Below are positions 27,382 through 38,015 of a stretch of 64,000 nt of DNA, one piece after another. The translations under genes and the position numbers were made by a program. The stretch is from Anaerococcus mediterraneensis (GTDB taxonomy: Bacteria; Bacillota; Clostridia; Tissierellales; Peptoniphilaceae), in contig NZ_LT635772.1 of NCBI RefSeq assembly GCF_900128415.1, forward strand, positions 682,001-746,000, given 5' to 3'. Numbering within the stretch: the first letter of the stretch is position 1; each line of letters starts with the position of its first letter. The notes under the pieces are model-generated. The model made no database searches, had not been told where the DNA came from, and saw only the letters and a program-made list of their open reading frames with translations.

Positions 27382-27406
27382 TATATTAGTATAAAAAGGG
27401 GTAGGT

Positions 27407-28507
27407 ATGACAAAAAATATTTTGGAAAATAAAAATTTAGAACAAAATATCAATTTTTTCATCCTAAATGCCATGGACGATTGGGTTAGGATTATAGATG
27501 ATAGGGGCCAGGTGGCCTTTATTAACGATGCCCTAAAAAATGCTATAGATCAAAGTGATAGTCTCAGAAATTACCTAGAGGAAAATATAGATTTGATCTT
27601 TGCCACCAATAACCAGCTTATAAAAAATACAAGCATGATAGAGGAGAGGCTTATAGATGGCAAATATTATTCTATAAAAACTTCACCTATATATTTGGAC
27701 GATTTTTTTGCAGGAGTGATCGAGGTTTATAGGGATATAACTAGGGAGTCTATCCTAAAGATAGACCTGTACAATGCCAACAAGGATATGCTAGATGATA
27801 TCCGTTTTGTAAGGCGTGTCCAATCTTCTATTTTGCCCAAAAACAAGGACTACGGCAGGCTAAGCCTGTCTGCTATTTATAACCCATCAGAAAAGGTGTC
27901 TGGGGATATCTATGACTTGATAAAGATAGACGAAAATAGGTCGGCTTTTTATATAGCTGATGTCATGGGCCATGGGGTCAAGGCTTCTATTATGACTATG
28001 TTTTTGAAGGTGACCATGTTTGCTATTTTTGACAAGCATCCGGATTATTCGCCTGGCCAAGTCCTTTTAAGCCTCAGGAAAAAATTTACAGACTTGGGTA
28101 TAGATTCTAGCCAATATTTCACAGCTTGGCTGGGGATTTTTGATTTTAATACAGGGTCTCTTGTTTTTTCTAATGCTGGCCACAATTGCCCGCCACTGAT
28201 CATAAGCAGGGACTCAGTCGAGGCTTCTTATCTTTTGGTATCTGGCAGGATGATCTCAAATATCATAGAGCCAGATATCTACGAAGAAAAGGCGGTAGAC
28301 CTAGCCGATGGGGACAAAATTTTGTTTTTCACAGATGGGGCTATAGAGGCCAAGGATGAAAACTCTAGGGAGTTTGGCCTAGAAAGACTGAGAGAATCTT
28401 TTTATAAAAACCAAGATTTGGAAAAAATAATTGCAGAGATAAATGATTTTAATTGGCAGGAGATGAGTGACGACCTAACCCTTGCCATGGTAGAATACAA
28501 GGAGTAA
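27407..28507 (+). CDS. PAS domain plus SpoIIE-type PP2C serine/threonine phosphatase
   Basis: A 366-residue cytosolic protein. Residues about 20-125 look like a PAS sensor ([20 protein letters not shown]). A short coiled linker with [11 protein letters not shown] leads to a PP2C-type SpoIIE/RsbU phosphatase domain ([53 protein letters not shown]), with the metal-binding aspartates in place. Such proteins usually dephosphorylate anti-anti-sigma factors, but none is encoded nearby, so the partner is unknown. It starts an operon with deoC two bases downstream. Confidence 0.85.
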   Translation: MTKNILENKNLEQNINFFILNAMDDWVRIIDDRGQVAFINDALKNAIDQSDSLRNYLEENIDLIFATNNQLIKNTSMIEERLIDGKYYSIKTSPIYLDDFFAGVIEVYRDITRESILKIDLYNANKDMLDDIRFVRRVQSSILPKNKDYGRLSLSAIYNPSEKVSGDIYDLIKIDENRSAFYIADVMGHGVKASIMTMFLKVTMFAIFDKHPDYSPGQVLLSLRKKFTDLGIDSSQYFTAWLGIFDFNTGSLVFSNAGHNCPPLIISRDSVEASYLLVSGRMISNIIEPDIYEEKAVDLADGDKILFFTDGAIEAKDENSREFGLERLRESFYKNQDLEKIIAEINDFNWQEMSDDLTLAMVEYKE

Positions 28508-28509
28508 AG

Positions 28510-29148
28510 ATGAAAATAAATTCTTATATAGACCACACAAACCTAAAAGCTGACGCAAGCTTTGCTGATATAAAGGCATTGGTTGACCAGGCTGTAGAAA
28601 ATAATTTCTACTCAGTCTGTGTCAATTCTTCTTTTGTGGACTTTATCAGATCCTACAACAAGGACATAAGGATAGCATCTGTAGTTGGATTCCCACTTGG
28701 GGCAATGTCTACTGCCGCCAAGGTTTTTGAGGCCCAAAAGGCCATAGAAGATGGGGCTAGCGAGATGGATATGGTTATAAATATCTCCAGGCTAAAGGAA
28801 AAAGACTACGATTATGTAGAAAATGAAATCAGGGCTATAAAAAAAGCTATTGGGGATAATATCCTCAAAGTAATTATAGAAACTTGCCTTTTGACAGATG
28901 AGGAAAAAATAAAGGCCTGTGAGCTAGCAGTGAATGCTGGTGCAGACTTTGTCAAAACCTCTACAGGATTTTCTACAGGAGGGGCTAGGGTCTCTGATGT
29001 TAAAATCATGAAAAAAACTGTAGGAGATAAGGCCAAGGTCAAGGCAAGTGGAGGTATCCACACGAGAAAAGAAGCTATGGACCTGATAGAAGCAGGAGCA
29101 GATAGGATTGGCGCAAGCAAATCCATAGACATATGTAAGGAAGACTAA
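28510..29148 (+). CDS. deoC: Deoxyribose-phosphate aldolase
   Basis: A 212-residue class I aldolase splitting 2-deoxyribose 5-phosphate into glyceraldehyde 3-phosphate and acetaldehyde. The Schiff-base lysine is in [14 protein letters not shown]; the second lysine is in [20 protein letters not shown] at the start is typical. The acetaldehyde could feed an alcohol dehydrogenase such as the one at 721. Its stop overlaps the amylase ATG by one base. Confidence 0.95.
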   Translation: MKINSYIDHTNLKADASFADIKALVDQAVENNFYSVCVNSSFVDFIRSYNKDIRIASVVGFPLGAMSTAAKVFEAQKAIEDGASEMDMVINISRLKEKDYDYVENEIRAIKKAIGDNILKVIIETCLLTDEEKIKACELAVNAGADFVKTSTGFSTGGARVSDVKIMKKTVGDKAKVKASGGIHTRKEAMDLIEAGADRIGASKSIDICKED

Positions 29149-30599
29149 TGGCAAATGAAATAATGATGCAGTCCTTTGAGTGGGACACAGATGGATCTGG
29201 AGATTTTTATAAAAACTTATCCAGGGATGCAAAAAAATTAAAAGAAGCAGGGATTGATGCCCTTTGGCTACCACCAGCCTGCAAGGGCGGTGGAGAAAAT
29301 GATGTAGGCTATGGCATCTATGACCTTTGGGACCTGGGCGAATTTGACCAGAAAGGCACAGTCAGAACCAAATACGGTACAAAAGATGAGCTAATAAAGG
29401 CCATAGCCGATCTCCATGAGGCAGGTATAAAATCCTACGCAGATGTAGTCCTAAATCACAAGGGCAATGCAGACTTTACTGAGACCTTCAAGGCCAAGAT
29501 GGTCGATCAAAACAATAGGGAACTAGATGTATCTGGAGAAATCGAAATAGAAGCCTGGACAGGTTTTGATTTTGAGGGCAGAAATAACAAATACTCTGAT
29601 ATGAAATGGCACTATTACCATTTCACAGGGGTTGATTATGATGTCAAAACAGAAACCTCTGCCATCTATAGGATATTAGGAGATGGCAAATACTGGGACC
29701 AGGACGTATCAGCAGAAAAAGGCAATTTTGATTATCTGATGAATTGTGACATAGACCACTCCCATCCAGAGGTCAAAGCTGAGATCTACAAGTGGGTAGA
29801 TTGGCTCATAGAAACTACCAAGGTTGATGGCTTTAGGTATGATGCCCTAAAACACATATCAGAAGAATTTATCTTTGAACTTTCTAGGTATTTGACAGAA
29901 AAATATGGAGAGAACAAGTTTTATCTTTTTGGAGAATTTTGGCAATATGACAAGGGCGCTATAGAAAATTACCTAAAAAATTCTGACTTTGAGATAGATC
30001 TATTTGATGTGCCTTTGCATTTTCATATGCAGGAGGCAAGCAAGTCTATGGGCGAATATGACATGAGAAAAATCTTTGACAATACAATTGTAGGAGATTT
30101 CCCAGCCCAGGCTGTAACCTTTGTCGATAACCATGATTCCCAACCGGGCCAGGCTCTAGATTCTTGGGTAGAAGAATGGTTCAAAGAGATTGCCTACGCC
30201 CTGATATTATTTAGGAGAGATGGCTATCCATGTATCTTTGCCGGAGACTATTATGGGCTAATAGGAGATGTCAAAACTGATCCTCTAAAGGATATGCTCG
30301 ATACGATGATGGGAGTGAGAAAAAAATACAACTACGGCGACCAGGATGATTATTTTGACCATCCATCAGTTATAGGTTGGGTCAGACGAGGGGATGAAGA
30401 CCACAGCCCACTAGCAGTCTTGATTTCTATCAAGGATATGGCAGAAAAACAGATGTTTGTAGGAGAAGACCAAGCGGGCGCAACCTATGTAGACCTATCT
30501 GGCAAAAATGAAGATGTAATAATAGATGAAAATGGCAATGGTCTTTTCACAGTAGGACCTGGCACAGTCACTTATTGGGCAAACAAAGATAGCCTATGA
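29148..30599 (+). CDS. Cytoplasmic alpha-amylase, GH13
   Basis: A 483-residue glycoside hydrolase of the bacterial liquefying-amylase type. The nucleophile is in VDGFRYDALKH, the acid/base Glu in YLFGEFW and the stabilising Asp in FVDNHDSQ; the ADVVLNHK block is also present. There is no signal peptide (it starts [13 protein letters not shown]), so it acts on internal glycogen or imported maltodextrins. It overlaps deoC by one base and rnhA by four, so it is expressed with them. Confidence 0.93.
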   Translation: MANEIMMQSFEWDTDGSGDFYKNLSRDAKKLKEAGIDALWLPPACKGGGENDVGYGIYDLWDLGEFDQKGTVRTKYGTKDELIKAIADLHEAGIKSYADVVLNHKGNADFTETFKAKMVDQNNRELDVSGEIEIEAWTGFDFEGRNNKYSDMKWHYYHFTGVDYDVKTETSAIYRILGDGKYWDQDVSAEKGNFDYLMNCDIDHSHPEVKAEIYKWVDWLIETTKVDGFRYDALKHISEEFIFELSRYLTEKYGENKFYLFGEFWQYDKGAIENYLKNSDFEIDLFDVPLHFHMQEASKSMGEYDMRKIFDNTIVGDFPAQAVTFVDNHDSQPGQALDSWVEEWFKEIAYALILFRRDGYPCIFAGDYYGLIGDVKTDPLKDMLDTMMGVRKKYNYGDQDDYFDHPSVIGWVRRGDEDHSPLAVLISIKDMAEKQMFVGEDQAGATYVDLSGKNEDVIIDENGNGLFTVGPGTVTYWANKDSL

Positions 30600-31180
30600 A
30601 ATATTACGCAGTAAGAAAGGGCAGGAATCCTGGGATTTACACATCCTGGGATTCTTGTTTGAAAGAAGTAAAGGGCTATTCTGGAGCAATTTATAAATCT
30701 TTTAAAACAAAATCCGAAGCGGAAGCTTTTATTAAAGGCGGAGAGAATAAAATCGAAGTTGACACAGACACAGTAATTGCCTATGTGGATGGGTCTTTCA
30801 ATCTGCCAGAAAAAACTTACGGGGCAGGAGTAGTCCTCATCAAGGATGGGTCAGAAGAGCATTTTAAAAAATCCTACAAAGATTCATATTATATCCACAG
30901 AAATGTAGCAGGAGAAGTCAAGGCAAGCGAGCTTGCCATAGACATGGCTATAGAAAAAGGCTACAAAAAAATAATAATCTACCACGACTACCAAGGAATA
31001 AAATCATGGGCGGATGGAGATTGGAAAACCAACAATGACCTTACAAAAGCCTATAAAACTTTTATAGATGGCAAGAGAAAAGAAATTCAAATTTCCTTTG
31101 TCAAAGTCAAGGGCCACTCCAACGACAAATACAACGACCTAGCAGACAGACTCGCCAAGGATGCTTGCGGTATAAAATAA
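30596..31180 (+). CDS. rnhA: Ribonuclease H1 with viroplasmin-type N-terminal domain
   Basis: A 194-residue nuclease that cuts RNA in RNA:DNA hybrids. Residues 1-46 are the hybrid-binding viroplasmin-like domain (YYAVRKGRNPGIYTSWDSC). The catalytic domain has D in AYVDGSF, E in VKASELA, D in YHDYQGI and the KVKGHSNDKYNDLADRLA loop. It starts at an ATGA overlap with the amylase stop and is the last gene of the operon. Confidence 0.95.
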   Translation: MKYYAVRKGRNPGIYTSWDSCLKEVKGYSGAIYKSFKTKSEAEAFIKGGENKIEVDTDTVIAYVDGSFNLPEKTYGAGVVLIKDGSEEHFKKSYKDSYYIHRNVAGEVKASELAIDMAIEKGYKKIIIYHDYQGIKSWADGDWKTNNDLTKAYKTFIDGKRKEIQISFVKVKGHSNDKYNDLADRLAKDACGIK

Positions 31181-31200
31181 AAAAATCTTATTATTTTTAT

Positions 31201-31229
31201 AGGTCCAAAATATTTTTGGGTCTTTTTTT
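31201..31229 (+). terminator. Rho-independent terminator
   Basis: AGGTCCAAAA (31201-31210) pairs with TTTTGGGTCT (31214-31223) through two G-U pairs, followed by six more T. Confidence 0.75.
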
Positions 31230-31395
31230 GTGGGAAAAATCTTGTATAAAAATCAAAGTTTATTATATAAAATAATTAATATATTTCTAATAAAAACAAT
31301 CTATTTTGTCTTTGTAAAAATAATTTTACAAAAAAAATTTAATTTATAAAATAAGTTCGTATCTATCTTAGAATGACTTTACTTTATTTTATCAA

Positions 31396-31432
31396 TGGTA
31401 TAATAGTAGTACGCATTCCCTAGCAAATAGGG
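31396..31432 (+). promoter_or_regulatory. Extended -10 promoter and leader hairpin of the activase gene
   Basis: TGGTATAAT at 31396-31404 is an extended -10; no clear -35 is seen. A 5-bp hairpin CCCTA/TAGGG with a GCAAA loop (31418-31432) lies at the start of the transcript. The rest of the gap 31230-31523 is A/T tracts with no gene. Confidence 0.5.
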
Positions 31433-31523
31433 TGGATATAAATATAAAAAAAATAGAAATTTTCCTAAAAATTTTTATAATTATAGAGATCGTAAATTAA
31501 TTATTCAGTTAGAGAGGAAGAAT

Positions 31524-34500
31524 ATGAATTTACACATGGGTTTAGATGTCGGTTCTACAACGGTCAAAATCGTTGTGACTGATAGGGATTACAATACAAT
31601 TTATTCTGTATATACCAGGCACAAGTCTGATGTAAAAGAAACTGTAAAGAGGGTTTTGACTGATGCCAGTGATAGGTTCGGGGATGATTTTGTCACTGTG
31701 GCTGTCACAGGATCTGGCGGTATGTTTCTTGAAAAAAGTCTGGGCATAAATTTCGTCCAGGAGGTCATAGCTGAAACTAGGGCTATAAAGGAGTTTATAC
31801 CAGATACTGATGTTGTGATAGAGCTTGGGGGTGAGGATTCTAAGATCACCTACCTCACAGGATCTGTCGAGCAGAGGATGAATTCTATCTGTGCAGGCGG
31901 TACAGGTGCTTTTATAGACCAGATGGCAGCCCTCCTTGATACCGATGCGGCAGGCCTAAACGAGCTTTCAAAATCTTATAAGAAAGTTTATCCAATAGCA
32001 TCTAGATGTGGGGTTTTTGCAAAAACTGATATCCAGGCCTTGATGAACCAGGGAGCTAGTAGGGAAGACATAGCCATATCTGTTTTTCAATCAGTGGTCA
32101 ATCAGACTATATCAAACCTAGCTTGTGGTAGGCCAATTTCTGGCAATGTCACATTTTTGGGTGGACCACTTCACTTTTTGTCATCTCTCAGGGATAGGTT
32201 TGTCGAAACCCTAGGCGAGGATGAAAATACTTTTTATATACCAGAAGATGCCCAGCTTTATGTAGCCAAGGGCGCAGCTATCTTATCTAGCGAAAACTCA
32301 AAACCAATTGCCTACAAGGATCTTATGGCAAGGCTTGATTCTGATATAGAAGAGGATATGGAGATGACAAAAAGACTAGATCCTCTTTTTGCTTCTGAAT
32401 CAGAATACGAAGATTTCAAAAAAAGACACAAGACAGACAAGATTGTCTACAGGGATATAAAAGACTACGAGGGTCCGATCTACCTGGGAGTAGATGCAGG
32501 ATCTACAACTTCAAAAATAGTCCTACTTTCAGAAGATAGTGAGATTTTATTAGAAGACTATAGGATGAATTTGGGCCAACCCCTAGATGTTGTTATAGAA
32601 ATGATAAAAGCTGCCTACCAAAAGAAAAATCCAAAAGCCTATATAGCCTCATCAGGTATCTGTGGCTATGGGGAGGATTTTATAAAAAACGCCCTCCATA
32701 TAGACATGGGAGAGGTAGAGACAATTGCCCACTATAGGGCCGCCAAGTTTTTTGATCCAGATGTAGATTTTATCCTAGATATAGGCGGTCAAGACATGAA
32801 GGCAATCCATATCAGGGACGGGATCATAGATTCTATCCAGCTAAATGAGGCCTGCTCTTCTGGTTGCGGATCATTTTTATCAACCTTTGCAGCCTCTGTG
32901 TCTATGGATGTCAAAGAGTTCCAACAAAGAGCAGTCAGAAGTAAGAGCCCGTCAGATCTTGGTTCTAGGTGTACAGTTTTCATGAACTCAAAGGTCAAAC
33001 AAGCCCAAAAAGAAGGGGCGGAGCTTGAGGATATAGCAGCTGGGCTTTGCTATTCGGTTATAAAAAATGCTATACAAAAGGTAATCAAGGTCAGAGACCC
33101 AAAAAGCTTGGGCGAAAATATAGTTGTCCAAGGTGGTACCTTCTACGGGGATGCCATCCTTAGGGCCTTTGAAAAAATATCAGAAAGAGAAGTCACAAGG
33201 CCAGAGATCGCAGGCCTTATGGGGGCTATGGGTATGGCTCTCATTGCCAAAGATAAGTCCACAGGCCAATCAAGCCTAGCAGACCTTGATCAATTAAATG
33301 ACTTTTCCTATAGTCAAAAAAATGCTAGGTGCGGCAAGTGTACCAACAATTGCTCCTTGATGATAAATATTTTCTCTGACGGTAGGAGATATATAACAGG
33401 CAATAGGTGCGAAAGGGGAGCCGGGGTCAAGATAGACAAGTCAAAAGATGATATGAATATGTACAAATACAAGTACAAGCTTCTTTTTGACAGAAAAACT
33501 TTGGGAGAGGCGGCCAAAATGGGCACAGTCGGTATCCCTAGGGTCCTAAATATGTACGAAAACTATCCATTCTGGCACAAATTTTTTACAAGCCTAGGCT
33601 TTGATATAGTCTTATCGCCAGATTCTGATAGGAAACTTTATGAAAAAGGCATAGCCTCTATATCATCAGAGACTGCTTGCTATCCAGCAAAACTTGCCCA
33701 TGGCCATATAGAAAGTCTGATAGAAAAAAATCCTGATTTCATTTTCTACCCAGGCGTATTTTATGAGTACAAGCAGTTTGACATGGCAAAGAACCATATG
33801 AATTGCCCAGTTGTATCAGGCTATCCAAATCTGATAGAAAACAACGTTGATAATCTCAAAAAAACAAAATACATGGCCCCATATATATCTTTTGAGTCAA
33901 AAGAAATAGTCAAAAAAAGATTGGTAGAGATTTTTGCAGGCTTTAGCCATGGGGATAATACTATAAATAAAAAGCAAATTGAAAATGCTACAGACTTTGC
34001 TTGGCAGGCCCAAGACGACTACCACAAGGACATAAAGAAAAAAGGCAAGGAAATCCTAGATATGATCGAGGAAGCGGACCTAAATGCCATAGTTCTAGCT
34101 GGTAGACCATACCATGTCGACCCAGAAATCAACCACGGGGTGGCAGACCTGATCGAGACTATGGGACTACCAGTTTTGTCAGAAGATGCCATAGCCTACA
34201 ATATGGGGGATATAAACAAAGACCTCAGAGTCCTAGACCAATGGTCCTACCACGCTAGGCTTTATAGGGCGGCAAATTATGTGGCAAAAAATGACAATAT
34301 AGAACTCATCCAGCTAAACTCCTTTGGCTGTGGTCTAGATGCAGTCACAAGCGACCAGGTCGAAGATCTCCTAAAATCTCACGGCAAGATTTATACACTT
34401 CTAAAAATAGATGAGGTTTCAAACCTAGGAGCAGCCAAGATCAGGATCAGGTCCCTAATCCAGGCCCTAAAAGAGAAAAAATCTGACGGAGAAAAAATCC

Positions 34501-35774
34501 ACAAAGACCTATCGATAATAGACTATGAGCCAGTAGAGTTTACAAAAGAGATGAAGGATGATAATTATACAATCCTTGCCCCACAGATGGCCAGGGAGCA
34601 TTTTAGGATAATGGAGCGAGCCTTCAATGACTATGGCTACAACATAGAGTTTTTAGACCACATCGACGAATCAGTCATAGATACTGGATTAAAATATGTA
34701 AACAACGACTCTTGCTACCCATCAATCACAGTTGTAGGTCAGCTCATAAGTGCGGTCAAATCTGGCAAGTACGATACAGATAGGCTAGCCCTCCTCATGA
34801 GCCAGACTGGTGGGGCCTGCAGGGCGTCTAACTACGTCGGCTACATCAGAAAGGCCTTAAAGGATGCAGGCTACGGCCATATACCAGTTATAGCCATGTC
34901 TGCCCAAGGCATAGAAACAAGTCCTGGTTTTGATATAGCTAAAATCAAAAATATAAAACTTCTCAAAAACCTAATCAGGTCAATCCTCATAGGCGACCTT
35001 ATAAATAGACTGGCCAATGCAACTAGGGTCTATGAAGTAGAAAAAGGATCGGTCAATGCCCTAAAAGAGTCATGGATAAAAAGATTTGAAGATGAAATCT
35101 CAACTATGACTAGCAGAAAATACAAGGCCATGATAGGTGAAATGGTAGAGGATTTTGATACTATCCCTATAGAAAAAACACCAAAGCCAAAGGCTGGTAT
35201 AGTTGGGGAAATTTTGGTCAAATTTTTGCCAGAAGCAAACAACCACCTCCAAGACCTCCTAGAAGCCGAAGGGGCAGAGGTAATAATGCCTGACCTAACA
35301 GACTTTTTGATGTACTGCCTAAAAAATTCAGAGATCAAAAAAGATATTTACGGCAAAAGCATGGTCACAGCCCAGCTTTCAAAGATGGGTATTGGCTTTA
35401 TAGAGATGTATAGAAAACCAATCAGACAGGCCCTTAGAGCAAGCGAGCGTTTCGAAGAGCCAGAATATATAGACAATATAGCCCAGATGGCATCAGGTGT
35501 TACAAGCCTGGGCAACCAAGCAGGTGAGGGTTGGCTCTTATCTGGTGAGATGGTAGAGCTTATCCACCAGGGAGCAGAAAATATAGTCTGTATCCAGCCT
35601 TTTGGCTGTCTGCCAAACCACATCACAGGCAAGGGAGTCATGAAAAAAATCAGAGACACCTATCCACAGGCAAATATAGTCGCCATAGACTATGACCCAG
35701 GTGCATCTGAGGTCAATCAGATCAACAGGGTCAAGCTCATGATGAGCTCTGCCAGGGATAAGATGAAAGTTTAA
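31524..35774 (+). CDS. 2-hydroxyacyl-CoA dehydratase activase-related protein, fused form
   Basis: A 1416-residue cytosolic protein. Two ASKHA ATPase domains of the HgdC/BcrA type lie in tandem: MGLDVGSTTVKIVVTD with CAGGTGAFIDQMA (residues 4-260) and GVDAGSTTSKIVLLSED with ACSSGCGSFLSTF (about 321-590). The conserved cysteines would ligate a bridging [4Fe-4S] cluster. A DUF2229-like region with RCGKCTNNCSLMI follows (about 600-860), then a C-terminal HgdB-like region. Such fusions are widespread in anaerobes. They are assumed to couple ATP hydrolysis to low-potential electron transfer, but the substrate is unknown. It is monocistronic, with no separate dehydratase subunits nearby. Confidence 0.88.
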   Translation: MNLHMGLDVGSTTVKIVVTDRDYNTIYSVYTRHKSDVKETVKRVLTDASDRFGDDFVTVAVTGSGGMFLEKSLGINFVQEVIAETRAIKEFIPDTDVVIELGGEDSKITYLTGSVEQRMNSICAGGTGAFIDQMAALLDTDAAGLNELSKSYKKVYPIASRCGVFAKTDIQALMNQGASREDIAISVFQSVVNQTISNLACGRPISGNVTFLGGPLHFLSSLRDRFVETLGEDENTFYIPEDAQLYVAKGAAILSSENSKPIAYKDLMARLDSDIEEDMEMTKRLDPLFASESEYEDFKKRHKTDKIVYRDIKDYEGPIYLGVDAGSTTSKIVLLSEDSEILLEDYRMNLGQPLDVVIEMIKAAYQKKNPKAYIASSGICGYGEDFIKNALHIDMGEVETIAHYRAAKFFDPDVDFILDIGGQDMKAIHIRDGIIDSIQLNEACSSGCGSFLSTFAASVSMDVKEFQQRAVRSKSPSDLGSRCTVFMNSKVKQAQKEGAELEDIAAGLCYSVIKNAIQKVIKVRDPKSLGENIVVQGGTFYGDAILRAFEKISEREVTRPEIAGLMGAMGMALIAKDKSTGQSSLADLDQLNDFSYSQKNARCGKCTNNCSLMINIFSDGRRYITGNRCERGAGVKIDKSKDDMNMYKYKYKLLFDRKTLGEAAKMGTVGIPRVLNMYENYPFWHKFFTSLGFDIVLSPDSDRKLYEKGIASISSETACYPAKLAHGHIESLIEKNPDFIFYPGVFYEYKQFDMAKNHMNCPVVSGYPNLIENNVDNLKKTKYMAPYISFESKEIVKKRLVEIFAGFSHGDNTINKKQIENATDFAWQAQDDYHKDIKKKGKEILDMIEEADLNAIVLAGRPYHVDPEINHGVADLIETMGLPVLSEDAIAYNMGDINKDLRVLDQWSYHARLYRAANYVAKNDNIELIQLNSFGCGLDAVTSDQVEDLLKSHGKIYTLLKIDEVSNLGAAKIRIRSLIQALKEKKSDGEKIHKDLSIIDYEPVEFTKEMKDDNYTILAPQMAREHFRIMERAFNDYGYNIEFLDHIDESVIDTGLKYVNNDSCYPSITVVGQLISAVKSGKYDTDRLALLMSQTGGACRASNYVGYIRKALKDAGYGHIPVIAMSAQGIETSPGFDIAKIKNIKLLKNLIRSILIGDLINRLANATRVYEVEKGSVNALKESWIKRFEDEISTMTSRKYKAMIGEMVEDFDTIPIEKTPKPKAGIVGEILVKFLPEANNHLQDLLEAEGAEVIMPDLTDFLMYCLKNSEIKKDIYGKSMVTAQLSKMGIGFIEMYRKPIRQALRASERFEEPEYIDNIAQMASGVTSLGNQAGEGWLLSGEMVELIHQGAENIVCIQPFGCLPNHITGKGVMKKIRDTYPQANIVAIDYDPGASEVNQINRVKLMMSSARDKMKV

Positions 35775-35783
35775 ATATAATTT

Positions 35784-35810
35784 AAAAGCTGGTTTTCATG
35801 CCGGCTTTTT
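35784..35810 (+). terminator. Rho-independent terminator
   Basis: AAAAGCTGG (35784-35792) pairs with CCGGCTTTT (35801-35809), with one G-U pair and a T tail. Confidence 0.8.
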
Positions 35811-35858
35811 GATTGTATAATAATTAAGTAAAATGAAATAAAATTGAAAGAAGGAATT

Positions 35859-37127
35859 ATGACAAAAGCTAGTGAACAATTTTTGGACTTGCAAAACAAA
35901 TTGAAAGAGTCCTGCAAACTTGGTGGACTTTCTGATTCTTTTTATGAGCTTATAAAAGAACCTGAGAGGATCATCGAAGTAAATATACCTGTCAAAATGG
36001 ATAATGGATCTGTAAAGACCTTTAGGGCCTACAGGTCTGCTCATTCTACAGCCCTGGGCCCATCAAAGGGTGGTGTCCGCTTTCACGAATCGGTGACCTA
36101 CGATGAGGTCAAGGTCCTATCGACCCTCATGAGCCTAAAGGTGGCACTCTTGTCCCTACCACTTGGCGGTGGCAAGGGAGGGATCGTAGTTGATCCCAAA
36201 TCCCTATCAGAAAGAGAACTTGAGAGCCTATCCCGTGGTTTTGTAAGGGCTATCAACAATTACCTAGGACCTAGGATTGATGTGCCAGCCCCAGATGTCA
36301 ATACCAATGCCAAGATAATGGGATATTTTACAGACGAATATATAGCCCTAAATGGATCTAGGCAAGATATAGCAACCTTTACAGGAAAATCAGTAGACAT
36401 GGGAGGATCTGTCGGTAGGTCTGCTGCCACAGGTTTTGGGGTCTACCTAACCATCAAAAAATACTACGAAAAAATTGGCAAATCCCTAAAGGGTGCGACC
36501 TTTGCCCTCCAGGGATTTGGAAATGTAGGCTCCTTTGCAGCGAGATTTTTAGTTGATGACGGGGCAAAATTGGTCGCTGTCAATGCCAGGGATAAAAAAT
36601 CCGAGTCAGGTTCATCTGCTATTTTTGATCCTGAAGGTTTTGATCCAGAAGACCTCGATAAAATAAGAAGCGAAAGCGGATCAGTCCTAAATAAGGATGC
36701 AAAAAAAATCTCAAATGAAGAATTTTTTGCCTTAGAGTGTGACATTCTAATCCCAGCTGCCATGGAAAATGTCATCGATGGAGATAATGCAGATACTATA
36801 AAAGCCAAACTTGTAGTAGAAGCAGCCAATGGCCCTGTGACAGAGGCAGGAGAAAAAATCCTAAATGAAAAAAATATCCCACTAATCCCAGATATCCTAG
36901 CCAACTCCGGTGGAGTCCTAGTCAGCCACTACGAGTGGATCCAAAATATGACAGGCGACTACTGGGATGAGGAAAAAGTTATGGCAAAACAAGAAAAAGA
37001 TATGGCAAAGGCCATAGGAGAAGTTTTTGCCACAGCTGATGATCACAAGGTAAGCTTTAGACAAGCAGCCTTTATCCTAGCCCTAACAAAAATAGAAAAA
37101 GCCCTAAAGATGAAGGGCAGAATTTAA
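35859..37127 (+). CDS. gdhA: Glutamate dehydrogenase
   Basis: A 422-residue hexameric-type enzyme converting glutamate to 2-oxoglutarate and ammonia, central to amino-acid fermentation. LPLGGGKGGIVVDP holds the substrate lysine, and FALQGFGNVGSFAA is the dinucleotide-binding loop. The ATG at 35859 follows AAGAAGGA; an in-frame TTG at 35844 is less likely. Cofactor preference cannot be fixed by eye; NAD is typical of this group. Its TAA overlaps the next ATG by one base. Confidence 0.95.
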   Translation: MTKASEQFLDLQNKLKESCKLGGLSDSFYELIKEPERIIEVNIPVKMDNGSVKTFRAYRSAHSTALGPSKGGVRFHESVTYDEVKVLSTLMSLKVALLSLPLGGGKGGIVVDPKSLSERELESLSRGFVRAINNYLGPRIDVPAPDVNTNAKIMGYFTDEYIALNGSRQDIATFTGKSVDMGGSVGRSAATGFGVYLTIKKYYEKIGKSLKGATFALQGFGNVGSFAARFLVDDGAKLVAVNARDKKSESGSSAIFDPEGFDPEDLDKIRSESGSVLNKDAKKISNEEFFALECDILIPAAMENVIDGDNADTIKAKLVVEAANGPVTEAGEKILNEKNIPLIPDILANSGGVLVSHYEWIQNMTGDYWDEEKVMAKQEKDMAKAIGEVFATADDHKVSFRQAAFILALTKIEKALKMKGRI

Positions 37128-37984
37128 TGCAAATTCGTCCTCTACAAAGACCTGACTTGGCAAAAGTTAGGCCTTTGCTAGACCTAGCTGTGGGAGATAA
37201 GACCCATTTTTCTTATCCTAGATTTTACAAAATAAATGACATTTTTAGGGAGCTAGAATATTCTATAGAATTTATGGCTACAGAAAGTCTAGTAATTGAG
37301 GAAAATGGCGACCTAGAAGGCCTTGCAACTTATTTTTGGGATGAAGATGAAAAATATATCCAAACAACCCTTCTTGTTATTAAAAATAAGGATATAAAGG
37401 TATTTGAAGAGCTTATTTCTTATATAAAAAAAGACTTTAAGGATTACAGCCTAAATATCGGCCTATCCCACACTTGCTGGCTAAATGAAGAAGATTATTT
37501 TAAGGAAAACGCCCAAATAATCGAACACTCTCATGTCTTAGAAAGCAAAAATATTAATAAAAATCCGGCTGAGATAGAAGGTGTAAAAGTCTTAAGCAAA
37601 GAAGATTTCCCACAATATGAGGCCTTCCACGACAAATTTGCCGGGAAAATGTATTATAATAGCAAAAATCTCTTGAGAGACTTTGATAAGTTTAGGGTTT
37701 TTGTAAAAGAAAATCAAGGAGAGATTGTGGCAAGCCTCCTTGTAAAAATCTACGGAGAAAATCCTTGCAAGGGGGAAATCTTTGGACTTTTTATAGAAGA
37801 TAGTAAAGAAAAGGCTAAAATATGTTATGAACTTTTAAAGGCCATGGAAAACTCACTTATAGATGAATTTGGAAAAATTTTCACCATAAAATATTTTGTG
37901 GAAGTAGATAAAAAAATAGAGCTAGAGACTGCTCTAGGGCTTGGTTTTGAAAAACTTGATACCTATCTCTATTATAAATTATAA
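37127..37984 (+). CDS. GNAT-like protein coupled to glutamate dehydrogenase
   Basis: A 285-residue protein whose start (MQIRPLQRPDLAKVRPLLDLA) and C-terminal half (EIVASLLVKIYGENPCKGEIFGLF, later ALGLGFEKLDTYLYYKL) resemble GNAT acyltransferases; it may be two GNAT-like folds, the first degenerate. No clear acetyl-CoA P-loop (R/QxxGxG/A) is seen, so catalysis is uncertain. It overlaps gdhA by one base and shares its terminator. Confidence 0.55.
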   Translation: MQIRPLQRPDLAKVRPLLDLAVGDKTHFSYPRFYKINDIFRELEYSIEFMATESLVIEENGDLEGLATYFWDEDEKYIQTTLLVIKNKDIKVFEELISYIKKDFKDYSLNIGLSHTCWLNEEDYFKENAQIIEHSHVLESKNINKNPAEIEGVKVLSKEDFPQYEAFHDKFAGKMYYNSKNLLRDFDKFRVFVKENQGEIVASLLVKIYGENPCKGEIFGLFIEDSKEKAKICYELLKAMENSLIDEFGKIFTIKYFVEVDKKIELETALGLGFEKLDTYLYYKL

Positions 37985-37990
37985 ATAAAA

Positions 37991-38015
37991 AATCCTCCAA
38001 GCGGAGGATTTTTTT
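37991..38015 (+). terminator. Strong terminator after gdhA operon
   Basis: AATCCTCC/GGAGGATT with an AAGC loop and A/T flanks on both sides, so it can act in both directions. Confidence 0.85.
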